30,681 nucleotides of DNA from CAISGS01 sp044346445 (lineage in GTDB: Bacteria; Pseudomonadota; Alphaproteobacteria; Caulobacterales; Caulobacteraceae): the NCBI GenBank assembly GCA_044346445.1, contig JBIIZD010000020.1, positions 1-30,681 on the forward strand, given 5' to 3'. Position numbers and translations under genes: made by a program. Of this stretch, positions 1 through 7,112 are shown in pieces; position 1 is the stretch's first letter; every line of letters begins with the position of its first letter. Below the pieces are notes generated by a model. That model was not told the DNA's origin. It made no database searches and saw only the letters and a program-made list of their open reading frames with translations.

Positions 1-2058
1 CGTGGAATAGCCGCCCTGGGTGGCATCGGCATTATTGAACTCGGTGAAGTAAACCCGGTCCTGCCAATTGATATCGCCGTGCAGGTTCAGGCTGCCAATC
101 TCGCCGACGGGCATGTCATAGCTGGCAGCCAGACGCACCGTATAGTCGGGTGCATTGGACAGGTGGTTGCCCTTCAGATCGACCTGGGTGAAGTTCTGGC
201 GATAGTCGCCGCTGGTGAACTTGCGATAGCGGGCGTTCAGATAGGTGGCGAACAGTTCGACTTCCAGGCCCGTGATCGGACGGGCGCGCAGCTCAATTTC
301 CGCACCATAATTGCGCGCCGCAGCCGCATTGACCGTGGTCACAACACTGTCGGCACCGACAAAGCCAACCTGAAGATTGGTATAGTCGATATAGAACAGC
401 GAGGCATTGGCCGAAACCTTACGGTCCAGGGCATAGGTCTTGATGCCGGTCTCATAACCCCAGGCATATTCAGGATCGATAACGGGGTTCTGCGAGCCGA
501 CATTGATCACGCCAGACTTGAAGCCGCGGGTCACCGAGGCATAGACCAGGGTGTCATCGGTCGCCTGATAGTTCAGACCTGCCGTTGGCGTAAACGCGCC
601 CCAGCCTTTCGACTTGTCGGTTGGCACATAGCTCAGGAACTGGAAGGAACCCTTGCCCTTGCGCTCCTCATAGCTGTAACGCCCACCAAGGGTCAGCTTC
701 AGCTTGTCGGTGATCGCATATTTGACCTGGGCAAAGACACCATAGGCATTGGTATCGACCGTGCCCGATTGCAGATAGTTGAAATCATCAACCGCATTAT
801 CCGGTGCACCGGCAAAAACTGGATTTATCAGCCTGAGTAGGACGGCTGCATTAATCAAAGGCACCTTGACGCTGCCGAACTGGTGCTCGTTGAAATACAT
901 GGCACCAACCATGACCTCGGTCTTGTCGATCGTATAATTGCCGACAAATTCTTGGCTAAAGGTATTGCTGCGTTCGTCATAATTGTTCTGACCGAACATC
1001 CAGGCATTGGAGGCGTCCAGATCGTCGCGGTTAAAGCGCACAAAGCGGTGATAGGAGGTGATCGACTTCACATCCCATGCGCCGGGCGTCCAGGTGACGG
1101 TTGCGGTACCGCTGGTGCCATGACGGCGATTGATCGCGTCCTGGTCCGAATAGGTGTTGCGCAGGTTTGGCGTGCCATCCTTATAGGTAAAGATCGAATT
1201 GCCGCCAACCAGACTGCCTAGGAAGTTTTCAGGCGCAACCGTTGGGCCGAAATAGTGGAAGGCGTAGTTATTATCGCTCTCGCGGAAGCTCTCGGCTGAA
1301 ATCAGCACGTTCAGCTTGTCCGACGCCGTATAGAGCAGCGAGCCGCGGATGGCATAGGCGTCACGGTCATCGACAGGATTGCCCGTGAACAGGTTTTTGC
1401 CATAGCCGTCATGCTTGTCATACTTGCCAGCAACCCGGAAGGACAGCTTGTCGGCAAGGATTGGGCCACCAATGGCGGCCTCGACGATGCGGGCATTATA
1501 GTTGCCGACCGTGACCTTGGCATAGCCTTGCAGGTCGTCGGTAGGGCGCTTGGTGATCAGATTGATCGCACCAGCCGTCGCGCCGCGTCCATAGAGCGTG
1601 CCTTGAGGGCCGCGCAGGACTTCAACCCGCTCGACATCATAAAAGCCGGACAATTGCGCGGCGGGGCGGGCCAAGATTGCGCCGTCTTGCAAAAAGGCCA
1701 CGGCACCATCAGCGCCCAGATCGATGCTGGTCATGCCAATGCCGCGGATAAAGGTACGGTTGACGCCGAACTGGTCACCGACCGACAGGTTTGGAACCGC
1801 ATTGGCCAAGGAGCCAATATCCTTGATCCCGCCAGCGCCAAGCTGGGCTGCGCCAATAGCCGTTACCGAGGCCGCAACCTTGGACAGGTTTTCACTACGG
1901 CGTGTCGCGGTGATAACGATTTCGCTGGGCTCATCGCCCTTGGCCGCTTCGGCCGCAAAGGCAAAAACTGGCGCCGCCGCCAGCATAAGCGCCGCAACGC
2001 CGACCGAGGCCCGCAAGGCCGATGACCGCAGGCGCGGCTGAATGTTCTTATTGGTCAT
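1..2058 (-). CDS. TonB-dependent outer-membrane receptor, C-terminus cut by window edge
   Basis: This is an outer-membrane active transporter for an unknown ligand, energised by TonB-ExbBD. Reading the minus strand from ATG at 2058 gives 686 open codons running off the window, so the last beta-strands and the stop are missing. A signal peptide with a long Ala-rich hydrophobic stretch ends near the AFAAE residues. It is followed by a TonB-box-like segment (EIVITATRR), then a plug domain containing RGIGMTSID, VERVEVLRGPQGTLYGRGA and AINLITKRP, then a barrel rich in aromatic strands (for example VYASVTRGFKSG). A GGGGAC purine run about 10 nt upstream is a plausible ribosome binding site. The gene diverges from the monooxygenase/dehalogenase unit at 2341, suggesting it may import that pathway's substrate (inference). 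The family is of the large sphingomonad/caulobacter type; ligand specificity cannot be read from the sequence. Confidence 0.95.
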   Translation of the reverse strand, partial: MTNKNIQPRLRSSALRASVGVAALMLAAAPVFAFAAEAAKGDEPSEIVITATRRSENLSKVAASVTAIGAAQLGAGGIKDIGSLANAVPNLSVGDQFGVNRTFIRGIGMTSIDLGADGAVAFLQDGAILARPAAQLSGFYDVERVEVLRGPQGTLYGRGATAGAINLITKRPTDDLQGYAKVTVGNYNARIVEAAIGGPILADKLSFRVAGKYDKHDGYGKNLFTGNPVDDRDAYAIRGSLLYTASDKLNVLISAESFRESDNNYAFHYFGPTVAPENFLGSLVGGNSIFTYKDGTPNLRNTYSDQDAINRRHGTSGTATVTWTPGAWDVKSITSYHRFVRFNRDDLDASNAWMFGQNNYDERSNTFSQEFVGNYTIDKTEVMVGAMYFNEHQFGSVKVPLINAAVLLRLINPVFAGAPDNAVDDFNYLQSGTVDTNAYGVFAQVKYAITDKLKLTLGGRYSYEERKGKGSFQFLSYVPTDKSKGWGAFTPTAGLNYQATDDTLVYASVTRGFKSGVINVGSQNPVIDPEYAWGYETGIKTYALDRKVSANASLFYIDYTNLQVGFVGADSVVTTVNAAAARNYGAEIELRARPITGLEVELFATYLNARYRKFTSGDYRQNFTQVDLKGNHLSNAPDYTVRLAASYDMPVGEIGSLNLHGDINWQDRVYFTEFNNADATQGGYST

Positions 2059-2092
2059 TTAATGTCCCCAATTCCCAATGTGTTATAATTCT

Positions 2093-2115
2093 ACTTGTGC
2101 GTAGCTAGAACAAGT
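2093..2115. promoter_or_regulatory. Inverted repeat in the 5' region of the first TBDR gene
   Basis: Perfect 6-bp arms ACTTGT and ACAAGT are separated by 11 nt, about 35 nt upstream of the TBDR start codon. On the minus strand a TTATAA hexamer (-10-like) lies just downstream. It could be an operator over the TBDR promoter; short arms keep confidence low. Confidence 0.3.
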
Positions 2116-2142
2116 TTGAAGTAGGATGCAAGGGGCAATCGA

Positions 2143-2161
2143 TAATCAAGGCTATTGATTA
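2143..2161. promoter_or_regulatory. 19-bp palindrome in divergent intergenic region, candidate operator
   Basis: The sequence reads TAATCAA, five spacer bases, TTGATTA: perfect 7-bp arms. It lies in the 282-bp region between the divergent TBDR (starts 2058) and the Baeyer-Villiger monooxygenase (starts 2341). The size and symmetry fit a dimeric transcription factor site; no regulator gene lies next to it. Confidence 0.45.
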
Positions 2162-2198
2162 GCCGTTGGACCGCCATGCGGCAGCAATTAGCGCCCGA

Positions 2199-2218
2199 CT
2201 GCGGCATAGATGCCGCAG
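2199..2218. promoter_or_regulatory. 20-bp palindrome CTGCGGCAT/ATGCCGCAG, candidate operator
   Basis: Perfect 9-bp arms with a 2-nt centre (AG). An additional ATGCGGCAG half-site lies about 25 bp to the left (near 2176-2184), so the core TGCGGCA occurs three times in about 45 bp. It sits about 120 bp upstream of the monooxygenase start. The 2-nt loop is too short for a good RNA hairpin, so a protein-binding site is more likely than a terminator. Confidence 0.45.
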
Positions 2219-2340
2219 GCCCTTGACCGCCCTCGCCAATTTTGTGATTACTGACTGGTAGATTTTAAGGATACTCAGGAAGGCGCCTTTCGAGGGCGCG
2301 GCCCAGACGTCCTTCTGATACGATTGATCGATTTAGAGTG

Positions 2341-4284
2341 ATGACCATGACGGACGCAATTCCCGCTACACTAACAACCGATCCCGAACAGCTGAGGCAG
2401 GCGCTAAAGAGTGCTGATGCGGCGACCTTGATGCTGGTTCTGGTTCAATTGACGGGTGACGACCATTGGCTGGATCTGGCCAAGCCGCATATTCGCGGCC
2501 CGATGAGCTATCATGAGACCATGCCAGAAGCGCTGCGCGACGAGATCCGCACGACCTTGTTTAATGTGCTGATTGACCTGGCCCAGTCGGGCAGGCCTGT
2601 GCCGCCTATTCCGGGTGGCGCGCTCTTGACCAAGATGATGACCACCGCGGCGGGCGAGGCGGTCAGTGATGACTATGTCGCCATGATGCGCGCCGACCTG
2701 ACCCCCCAGACCGACAAGGCCCAGGGCATTGCCTGGCGCAATAAGCCGTCCAAGACCGAACTGGATGCCTTTTCTGTCGTGATTATCGGTGCTGGCATGT
2801 CGGGCCTTTTGGCCGCAATCCAATTGCAAGCCGCCGGCATTGCCTTCCAGATCATCGAGAAAAACCCCACCGTCGGCGGGACCTGGTTTGAAAATTCCTA
2901 TCCAGGCTGCGGCGTCGATACGCCCAACCATTTCTATTCCTATGCGTTTGAGCCCAACCATAATTGGGACAATTATTTTTCCAAGCGCCAGGAGTTGTGG
3001 GACTATTTCGAGGACGTGGCCAATCACCATGCCCTGCGCGAAAAGACCCGCTTCGAGACCGAGGTGGTTTCGGCCCTCTATGAAGAGGCGAGTGCGCTTT
3101 GGACCGTCACCCTGCGCAAGGGCGACGGGACGCTGGAAACCCTGAGCGCCAATGCGGTGATCTCGGCGGTTGGCATATTGAACCGGCCCAAATTGCCAGA
3201 CATTCCGGGCCTTGAGACCTTTAAGGGGCCTGTGCTGCATACCGGCAAGTGGGACGATAGCTTTGACTGGCGCGGCAAGCATATTGCCCAGATCGGCACC
3301 GGCGCGTCTGGCCACCAGGTCGGGCCGACCCTTGCGCCAGATGTCGAGAGCCTGACCATTTATCAGCGCAGCCCGCACTGGGTTGTGCCCAATCCCAATT
3401 ATTTTGGCGTGGTCGAGGACGGGGTCAAATGGGTGCTCGCGCATGTGCCCTATTATGCACGTTGGTACCGGTTTCAGCTATTTTGGGCCTTTGCCGATGG
3501 GCTGCACGCCGCCTTGAAGATTGATCCGCTCTGGGGCAATCCAGACCGCTCGATCAATAAGGCCAATGACCAGCACCGGGTGTTTATGGAACGGCATATG
3601 CGCCGCGAGCTGGGCGAGGACTCGCCCCTGCTGGCCAAGGTCTTGCCCGACTATCCCCCCTATGCCAAACGCATACTGATCGATAATCACTGGTTCCAAA
3701 TGCTCAAGCGGGACAATGTCGAGCTGGTTACCGACAAGATTGCGCGCATTGTTCCAGAAGGGATTGTGGCGGCTGACGGCACGCTACGGCCCGCCGATGC
3801 CATTATCTGCGCCACAGGCTTTCAGGCCAGCCATATGCTCGCCCCCATGCAGATCTGCGGCGCAGGCGGCTTGGATCTGCATCAGGTCTGGGGACCAGAT
3901 GATGCTCAGGCCTATCAAGGCACAATGGTGCCAGGCTTTCCCAACTTCTTCATCCTGCTTGGCCCCAACACCGCCCTGGCCCATGGCGGCAATGCCATAT
4001 TCATCGCTGAATGTCAGATGCAACTGGTCATGAATGCGTTGCGCGAACTGATCGAGGGCCATCACAAGGCCATCAGCGTGCGGCCCGAGGCCCACCAAGC
4101 CAATGTGCAGGAGGTCGATGATCTGCATGCCGGTATGGTCTGGTCCCATAAGGGGGCCAATAACTGGTACAGGAACCCTCAAGGCCGGGTATTTGCGGTC
4201 CTGCCCTATCGGCTTGTGGATTATTGGAAAATGACCACCCAGTTCGAGCCGTCGCATTTCGCATTTGACGACGAGCCGGTTTAG
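2341..4284 (+). CDS. Baeyer-Villiger monooxygenase, 4-hydroxyacetophenone monooxygenase-like
   Basis: FAD- and NADPH-dependent flavoprotein that inserts an oxygen next to a ketone carbonyl, giving esters or lactones. About 648 residues, matching the long HAPMO subgroup, which carries an N-terminal extension of about 140 residues before the first Rossmann fold. Visible motifs (numbered from a GTG at 2338) are the FAD-binding GAGMSG near 151-156, the Baeyer-Villiger fingerprint FKGPVLHTGKWD near 295-306 (FxGxxxHxxxW with Asp), and the NADPH-binding GTGASG near 320-325. Possible starts are GTG 2338, ATG 2341 and ATG 2347; a weak AGAG sits 8 nt before 2347, so the exact start is uncertain. It is followed after a perfect hairpin by a haloalkane dehalogenase gene, suggesting a shared catabolic pathway. 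Natural substrate unknown; aryl or aliphatic ketones are possible. Confidence 0.92.
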   Translation: MTMTDAIPATLTTDPEQLRQALKSADAATLMLVLVQLTGDDHWLDLAKPHIRGPMSYHETMPEALRDEIRTTLFNVLIDLAQSGRPVPPIPGGALLTKMMTTAAGEAVSDDYVAMMRADLTPQTDKAQGIAWRNKPSKTELDAFSVVIIGAGMSGLLAAIQLQAAGIAFQIIEKNPTVGGTWFENSYPGCGVDTPNHFYSYAFEPNHNWDNYFSKRQELWDYFEDVANHHALREKTRFETEVVSALYEEASALWTVTLRKGDGTLETLSANAVISAVGILNRPKLPDIPGLETFKGPVLHTGKWDDSFDWRGKHIAQIGTGASGHQVGPTLAPDVESLTIYQRSPHWVVPNPNYFGVVEDGVKWVLAHVPYYARWYRFQLFWAFADGLHAALKIDPLWGNPDRSINKANDQHRVFMERHMRRELGEDSPLLAKVLPDYPPYAKRILIDNHWFQMLKRDNVELVTDKIARIVPEGIVAADGTLRPADAIICATGFQASHMLAPMQICGAGGLDLHQVWGPDDAQAYQGTMVPGFPNFFILLGPNTALAHGGNAIFIAECQMQLVMNALRELIEGHHKAISVRPEAHQANVQEVDDLHAGMVWSHKGANNWYRNPQGRVFAVLPYRLVDYWKMTTQFEPSHFAFDDEPV

Positions 4285-4288
4285 GGGA

Positions 4289-4329
4289 CTTGTTGCGGTC
4301 ATTGCCGCTTTTGCAATGACCGCAACAAG
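4289..4329 (+). promoter_or_regulatory. Perfect 17-bp stem-loop between monooxygenase and dehalogenase genes
   Basis: CTTGTTGCGGTCATTGC is followed by a 7-nt loop and its exact reverse complement. It starts 5 nt after the monooxygenase stop and ends 12 nt before the dehalogenase GTG start. There is no T-run after it, so it is not a classical intrinsic terminator on either strand. The AAGG at its 3' edge (4327-4330) is the best ribosome binding site candidate for the GTG at 4341, so the hairpin could hide it. Possible roles: mRNA processing or stabilising element, partial terminator, or translational control. Confidence 0.6.
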
Positions 4330-4340
4330 GCTTCATCTTC

Positions 4341-5345
4341 GTGCCCAAGATCATGACCACGGCCCAAGGCGTGCCCTTTATCCGCACGCCGGATGAAAAC
4401 TTCGCCGACCTGCCCGATTATGATTTCGCGTCCAATTATCTGAGCTTTGAAGGCCTGCGCCTGCATTATATTGATGAGGGCCCGCGCCACGGCCCTGTTG
4501 CCCTGCTCATGCACGGCATGCCGACCTGGAGTTTTTTGAACCGCAAGATTATAGCTGGGCTGGTTGCCGCGGGCTATCGCTGCATAGCCGCCGACCATAT
4601 TGGCTTTGGCCGGTCCGACAAGGTAATTGATGATGGTTGGTATTCCATCGCCCGTCACATCGCCGCCCATAGGCTTTTGATCGAGGCCCTGGACCTGAGC
4701 GGCATCACCTTGTTTTGCCAGGACTGGGGCGGCCCCATCGGCCTGGCCCAGGTCGCGCGCGCGCCAGAGCGGTTTTCCCGTCTGGTGATCATGAATACCT
4801 GGCTGCACCATGAGGGCTATGACTATAGTCCAGCGCTGCGACGGTGGAACGCCCAATGGCAGCGCGAAGGTCTGTTTGGGGCCAATGTGCCGGACAAGAT
4901 CAGCCTTGGCTGGTTCATGATGATTTCCAGCGGCCATATGCCTGCCAGCGCCCTCTATGCCATGGTGGAGGGACAGGCTGCGCCCGTCTTAGCCCCCGGG
5001 CCTGAGGCGGTTCGGCGCGGCTATGACGCCCCGTTTGCAGGGCTTGGCTATCAAGGTCATGCCGGCGCAAGGCGGTTTCCCTTAAGCTTGCCGTTTGACA
5101 ATCCGATTGGCGGCAATGCCAAGGGTCAGGCGCAAGATTTTGAGGCCCTCAAGGGCTGGACCGGGCCGATCCATTTCATCTGGGGCGGCAGCGATGCGGT
5201 CTTTACTGAGGACTGGGGCCGGGCATGGGCCAGACACTATCCACAGGCCAGTTTCGATAGTCTGCCCGGCGCAGGGCATTTCTTGCAAGAAACCCGCGGC
5301 GACGAGATTGCGCAAATCTTTCTGAGGCGCGCGCCCGAGGCTTGA
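4341..5345 (+). CDS. Haloalkane dehalogenase, subfamily I (DhlA-like) alpha/beta hydrolase
   Basis: Predicted to hydrolyse carbon-halogen bonds of haloalkanes to alcohol plus halide, in the cytoplasm. 334 residues, close to the 310 of Xanthobacter DhlA. From the GTG at 4341: oxyanion-hole motif HGMPTWS at 58-64, nucleophile elbow CQDWGG with Asp128 and the adjacent halide-binding Trp129, candidate catalytic acid Asp285 in GGSDAV, and catalytic His313 in GAGHFLQE. The N-terminal IRTPDENF and the YQGHAGARRFP segment also match DhlA landmarks. The DWG rather than DRG elbow separates it from fluoroacetate dehalogenases. Start could be GTG 4341 or ATG 4353; 4341 is preferred for the AAGG about 10 nt upstream. 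Substrate range is not readable, and some relatives have very weak dehalogenase activity. Confidence 0.88.
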   Translation: MPKIMTTAQGVPFIRTPDENFADLPDYDFASNYLSFEGLRLHYIDEGPRHGPVALLMHGMPTWSFLNRKIIAGLVAAGYRCIAADHIGFGRSDKVIDDGWYSIARHIAAHRLLIEALDLSGITLFCQDWGGPIGLAQVARAPERFSRLVIMNTWLHHEGYDYSPALRRWNAQWQREGLFGANVPDKISLGWFMMISSGHMPASALYAMVEGQAAPVLAPGPEAVRRGYDAPFAGLGYQGHAGARRFPLSLPFDNPIGGNAKGQAQDFEALKGWTGPIHFIWGGSDAVFTEDWGRAWARHYPQASFDSLPGAGHFLQETRGDEIAQIFLRRAPEA

Positions 5346-5371
5346 GGGGCTTAAGGGGCTTGAGAGGCTTG
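5341..5371 (+). repeat. 9-bp tandem repeat, about 3.4 copies, spanning a stop codon
   Basis: Consecutive units CTTGAGGGG, CTTAAGGGG and CTTGAGAGG are followed by a partial CTTG. The dehalogenase stop TGA (5343-5345) lies inside the first unit, so the array sits at the very end of the gene and in the gap before the next one. It is probably a small slippage product. Confidence 0.6.
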
Positions 5372-5423
5372 CACCCTCCTCAATATTGGCACATCCTATG
5401 CTAAAATATGAGGAAACCTGTCC

Positions 5424-6053
5424 ATGCTCAATTCCCATGTCTGGGCCCTTGCCCTGACCGTCTATGTCCTGTTTCGGCTCTGGTACAATAATTGGCGCGG
5501 ACCGCTCAAGGCCGCCGAGATTGACGCCTTTATGGCCAAGCCCGCTGAGGGCAAGTCGGCTGGCCATAATGACCCCTCGATTATCCGCAAATTCCTAGAG
5601 GAAGATGACGGCCGCGAGTTCTTCATGGTCAATCTGGTCAAGATTGAACCGGGCATGGTGACCCATCCGGTCACAGGCGAATCCGTCCCTGGCCGGGCCA
5701 TGATGGATGTCTATAGCAATACCTTTATGAAGCGCCTGTTTATGCGCGGTGGCCACCCGGCCATAGCGGCGCGCAAGGTCGGCGGCTATGTCGATGCTTG
5801 GCGGGTCGCGCCTGATCCGGGCTGGTCGATCATGGGCTATATGCGCTATCGCAGCCGCCGCGACCTGATGATCCTGGCCACCGACCCGCGCTTTGGCGAT
5901 ATCCATGCCTTTAAGATCCTAGGCACGGCCGAGACGTTTTCCTTCCCCTCGCGCCCGATCATCATGACCCTGGCAGGGCCAAGGATCTGGGCTGGGCTGG
6001 TGCTGGCGCTTGCCGCGTCCCTCGTCCAGATCGCACTTTTGCTGAACCCATAA
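5424..6053 (+). CDS. Membrane-anchored protein with possible DUF1330-like alpha/beta-barrel domain
   Basis: 209 residues of unproven function. A hydrophobic N-terminal segment (about residues 5-22) and a hydrophobic C-terminal segment (about 186-207) flank a soluble central region. That region holds a strand EFFMVNLVKIEP near 65-76, a glycine-rich stretch, and GYMRYRSRRDLMILATDP near 141-158. This order (MVNL strand, then a (R/Y)Y-S-R-R-D-hydrophobic helix) resembles the dimeric alpha/beta-barrel DUF1330 fold; the match is by eye only. AGGA lies 9 nt before the ATG. It follows the dehalogenase on the same strand after 78 bp and probably belongs to the same unit. It converges on the proteorhodopsin gene. 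Confidence 0.75.
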   Translation: MLNSHVWALALTVYVLFRLWYNNWRGPLKAAEIDAFMAKPAEGKSAGHNDPSIIRKFLEEDDGREFFMVNLVKIEPGMVTHPVTGESVPGRAMMDVYSNTFMKRLFMRGGHPAIAARKVGGYVDAWRVAPDPGWSIMGYMRYRSRRDLMILATDPRFGDIHAFKILGTAETFSFPSRPIIMTLAGPRIWAGLVLALAASLVQIALLLNP

Positions 6054-6085
6054 AGAAAAGCGCCTGGCCCTCTTGAGCCAGGCGC
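6052..6085 (-). terminator. Intrinsic terminator of the proteorhodopsin gene
   Basis: On the minus strand the stem GCGCCTGGC, an 8-nt loop and GCCAGGCGC is followed directly by a T-rich run (CTTTTCTTTA). It begins about 22 nt past the rhodopsin stop and abuts the stop of the convergent gene at 6053, so the stem may also help end that transcript. Confidence 0.85.
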
Positions 6086-6107
6086 CTCAGTTGTTGAGTT
6101 CGAGATA

Positions 6108-6893
6108 TTACTTACCGGCTGCCCGGTCGGTCTCGGCAACCGCCGCCGTCCAGATGATCACGCCAAAGGCGATCTTGTTCAGCACGTCGGCAAAGTTATA
6201 AATCACGTTCAGGGCGTTCGCGCTGGTGGCTGGGTCCTGTCCGGTGAGATAGCCGAAGAAATAGCCGACGGGATAAACCGCCCAGCCAATGGTCACGATC
6301 AGGCGCATCAGCTTGAAGGCCGACTGAACCGATTCGGGGGCTTCGGAAGCATTGATCTTCCCGGCCTGACCCAAGAACACTTCGTACAGGATATAGGCCC
6401 AACCGACCATGCCGATGATGAAGGCAGGCATAACCGCCATATAACCGGCCTCGCCCAGATAGCCGCCCACCAGCATGACCAGCGTACCCAGCATCAAACG
6501 CCAGAAGACGCCGCCGGGGACCTTGGTAATGGCCGACAGGATGAGATAGAACTCAACCATCAGCAACGGCACCGTGATCAACCAGTCAATATAACGATAG
6601 ACGGTTGGGGTAGAGCCGGTAGCGACCCACACATCGCGCATGTAGAAATAATGGACCGCCGCAACCAGGGTCACCAGACCCGAAACCGTCAGTGAGGTCT
6701 TCCACTTTCCAGCAACGCGTTGAGTTTCAAGGAAAAAAAAGGCTGTGGACGCGATCAGCGCCATCGAAATCAACCAAAAAGATATGCCGACATAGTCATC
6801 GGGTTTCAACATAGCCGTCGAGGCAAACGATTGGCTAGGCAGTGCTAGCAGACCAATCGGTAATAATCCAAACTTAGCTAAACCTTTAAGCAT
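6108..6893 (-). CDS. Proteorhodopsin, green-tuned light-driven proton pump
   Basis: Seven-helix retinal protein of 261 residues with an N-terminal signal peptide (about 1-25). Helix C reads RYIDWLITVPLLMVEFYLIL. It gives Asp103 (proton acceptor, D97 in the reference proteorhodopsin), Thr107 (T101), Leu111 (L105 tuning site; Leu means green) and Glu114 (proton donor, E108). His81 matches H75, the partner of the acceptor. The retinal Schiff-base lysine is Lys240 in ADVLNKIAFG. The DTE triad indicates a proton pump, not a sodium or chloride pump. GGGAG lies 7 nt before the ATG. It has its own promoter and terminator and so appears monocistronic. No blh (carotene oxygenase) or crt gene lies in the window, so retinal must come from elsewhere in the genome or from the medium. 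Confidence 0.97.
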   Translation of the reverse strand: MLKGLAKFGLLPIGLLALPSQSFASTAMLKPDDYVGISFWLISMALIASTAFFFLETQRVAGKWKTSLTVSGLVTLVAAVHYFYMRDVWVATGSTPTVYRYIDWLITVPLLMVEFYLILSAITKVPGGVFWRLMLGTLVMLVGGYLGEAGYMAVMPAFIIGMVGWAYILYEVFLGQAGKINASEAPESVQSAFKLMRLIVTIGWAVYPVGYFFGYLTGQDPATSANALNVIYNFADVLNKIAFGVIIWTAAVAETDRAAGK

Positions 6894-6952
6894 TTCAGTT
6901 CTCCCTTTTGCAAAAGAGCTCTTATTTTAGATAGAGTTTGAGCTCTAAGGGG

Positions 6953-6981
6953 ATTTGAATACGATTAATGACGTTTGTCAA
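6953..6981 (-). promoter_or_regulatory. Sigma-70-type promoter of the proteorhodopsin gene
   Basis: On the minus strand a perfect -35 TTGACA (6981-6976) is followed after 17 nt by TCAAAT (6958-6953, 4 of 6 to the -10 consensus), about 60 nt upstream of the start codon. A 10-bp palindrome AAGAGCTCTT (6914-6923) lies in the predicted leader. Confidence 0.6.
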
Positions 6982-7112
6982 TTTATGGCTTTTCCGTGGC
7001 CAAGCTCAATCGACAGTAAGATTGGCTTCGGATTAAGCATCTGAAATCTGGAGCCTTGACGACAAGGCCTGTGCTTGAGCGCTGTGTTTCTGTTAGATTT
7101 AGCCTAAAGGCG

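Noticed and set aside
79..840. Plus-strand open frame opposite the first TBDR
   Set aside because: Antisense shadow; the minus-strand frame is the real receptor.
2404..3444. Long minus-strand open frame (346 codons) opposite the Baeyer-Villiger monooxygenase
   Set aside because: It lies wholly within a gene with clear motifs; its translation has no family features and is a codon-bias shadow.
6914..6923. AAGAGCTCTT palindrome in the rhodopsin leader as an operator
   Set aside because: Only 10 bp in an AT-rich leader with several GAGCTC occurrences; too short to support on its own.
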